A stretch of DNA of 6,776 nt. Origin: an uncultured Mollicutes bacterium (GTDB lineage: Bacteria > Bacillota_I > Bacilli_A > UBA3375). Where the stretch lies: NCBI GenBank assembly GCA_900551955.1, contig UWSE01000023.1, positions 1 through 6,776 of the forward strand. Reading direction: 5' to 3'. The notes beneath the pieces are model-generated. The model did not search any database. It was given only the letters and a program-made list of their open reading frames with translations, and was not told the origin of the DNA. Shown piece after piece: positions 6,404 to 6,776 of this stretch. The translations under genes were made by a program, and so were the position numbers. How positions within the stretch are numbered: position 1 is the stretch's first letter; each line of letters opens with the position of its first letter.

Positions 6404-6428
6404 TGTTATAATATTGTTAACAAGGGAG
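6404..6428 (+). promoter_or_regulatory. Extended -10 promoter and Shine-Dalgarno of the beta-helix gene at 6433
   Basis: TGTTATAAT at 6404-6412 is a perfect extended -10; no good -35 is seen at 16-18 bases. Transcription should begin near 6419, a leader of about 14 nt. AAGGGAG (6422-6428) is 4 bases from the ATG at 6433 and only 1 base from the ATG at 6430, which favours 6433. The promoter is divergent from that of the minus-strand gene, with about 70 bases between the two -10 boxes. Confidence 0.7.
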
Positions 6429-6432
6429 AATG

Positions 6433-6776
6433 ATGAAGAAATTATTTAAAACGTTTTTAGTATGTATTTTAGCTATTAGTACTTTTTCGTTAGTAAATGC
6501 TAGTAGTATAATGCGTGCTGCTAATAAAATTTATGTGCAAACTTTAGCTCCAGCTGGTGGAGATGGAAGTCAAGCTAGACCATTTAATAACTTTAAAGTT
6601 GCATATAATCAAGCACAAGCTGGTGATCACTTAGTATTGTTAGATGCAGTAACTATTCAAAGTGATGATCAAGGATTAGATGCAGGAGTTTTTAGCATTG
6701 GAAAAGATATTGTGATTGAATCTGAAGGTAACGGACAATTAAATAGTCGTGTACCATTACAATTAGTAGGTAATGT
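6433..6776 (+). CDS. Secreted beta-helix-type surface protein, N-terminal part only (runs off window)
   Basis: A frame opens at the ATG at 6433 and stays open for 114 codons to the window end. An adjacent in-frame ATG at 6430 is less likely because it is too close to the Shine-Dalgarno. Residues 1-23 form a Sec signal peptide (MKKLFKTFLVCILAISTFSL then VNA), with probable cleavage after VNA by signal peptidase I; the Cys at 11 is not in a lipobox. The mature start, NKIYVQTLAPAGGDGSQARPF followed by a helix and AGDHLVLLDAVTIQ, matches the opening of many parallel beta-helix proteins, which begin with a strand, a GGDGS-type turn, a Pro-Phe, an Ala-rich helix and a GD-turn into the first coil. 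FSIGKDIVIESEG resembles TISKGQRVVITSQ of the large surface protein near 460, so the two may be paralogues. Anchoring cannot be judged because the C-terminus is missing. Confidence 0.85.
   Translation, partial: MKKLFKTFLVCILAISTFSLVNASSIMRAANKIYVQTLAPAGGDGSQARPFNNFKVAYNQAQAGDHLVLLDAVTIQSDDQGLDAGVFSIGKDIVIESEGNGQLNSRVPLQLVGN

Overview
The window is AT-rich and reads like a low-GC Gram-positive bacterium (Bacillota). Every gene start has a strong GGAG-type Shine-Dalgarno. Two proteins have lipoprotein signal peptides. One large surface protein ends in a sortase-type cell-wall sorting signal. TGG is used for Trp and nothing suggests a non-standard code. A lineage such as Erysipelotrichia or Gemella would fit, but the sequence does not settle genus or family.

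Layout. (1) Positions 1-4182, plus strand: the 3' part of a very large surface protein gene whose reading frame is already open at base 1. In order it encodes a beta-helix-like region, a short linker domain, two tandem copies of a two-part Ig-like module, a long Pro/Asp/Gly-rich repetitive stalk, a duplicated QTPTG sorting motif, a hydrophobic helix and an Arg/Lys tail. A 14-bp-stem terminator follows. (2) 4249-4683, plus: a small lipoprotein of unknown function with one Cys pair in its mature part, followed by a strong terminator. (3) 4759-5166, plus: a thioredoxin-fold lipoprotein with a CHNC active site and a cis-Pro. (4) 5167-5312: convergent intergenic space with one hairpin lacking a T-tract and one bidirectional terminator. 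(5) 5313-6308, minus: a 331-residue cytoplasmic protein I do not recognise. (6) 6433 to the window end, plus: the 5' end of a second secreted protein that opens like a beta-helix surface protein. It is transcribed divergently from gene 5.

Together this is a cell-surface locus: two beta-helix-type exported proteins flank two small lipoproteins, one of which may act on thiols or disulfides outside the cell. Each gene appears to be its own transcription unit. Three of the promoters share an extended -10 (TGnTATAAT) placed only 17-20 bases upstream of the start codon, which implies leaders of about 11-14 nt. I see no mobile element, CRISPR array, RNA gene or defence or secretion system. The most distinctive points are the duplicated non-LPXTG sorting motif, the layered internal repeats of the large adhesin, the compressed promoter/SD modules and the unrecognised minus-strand protein.
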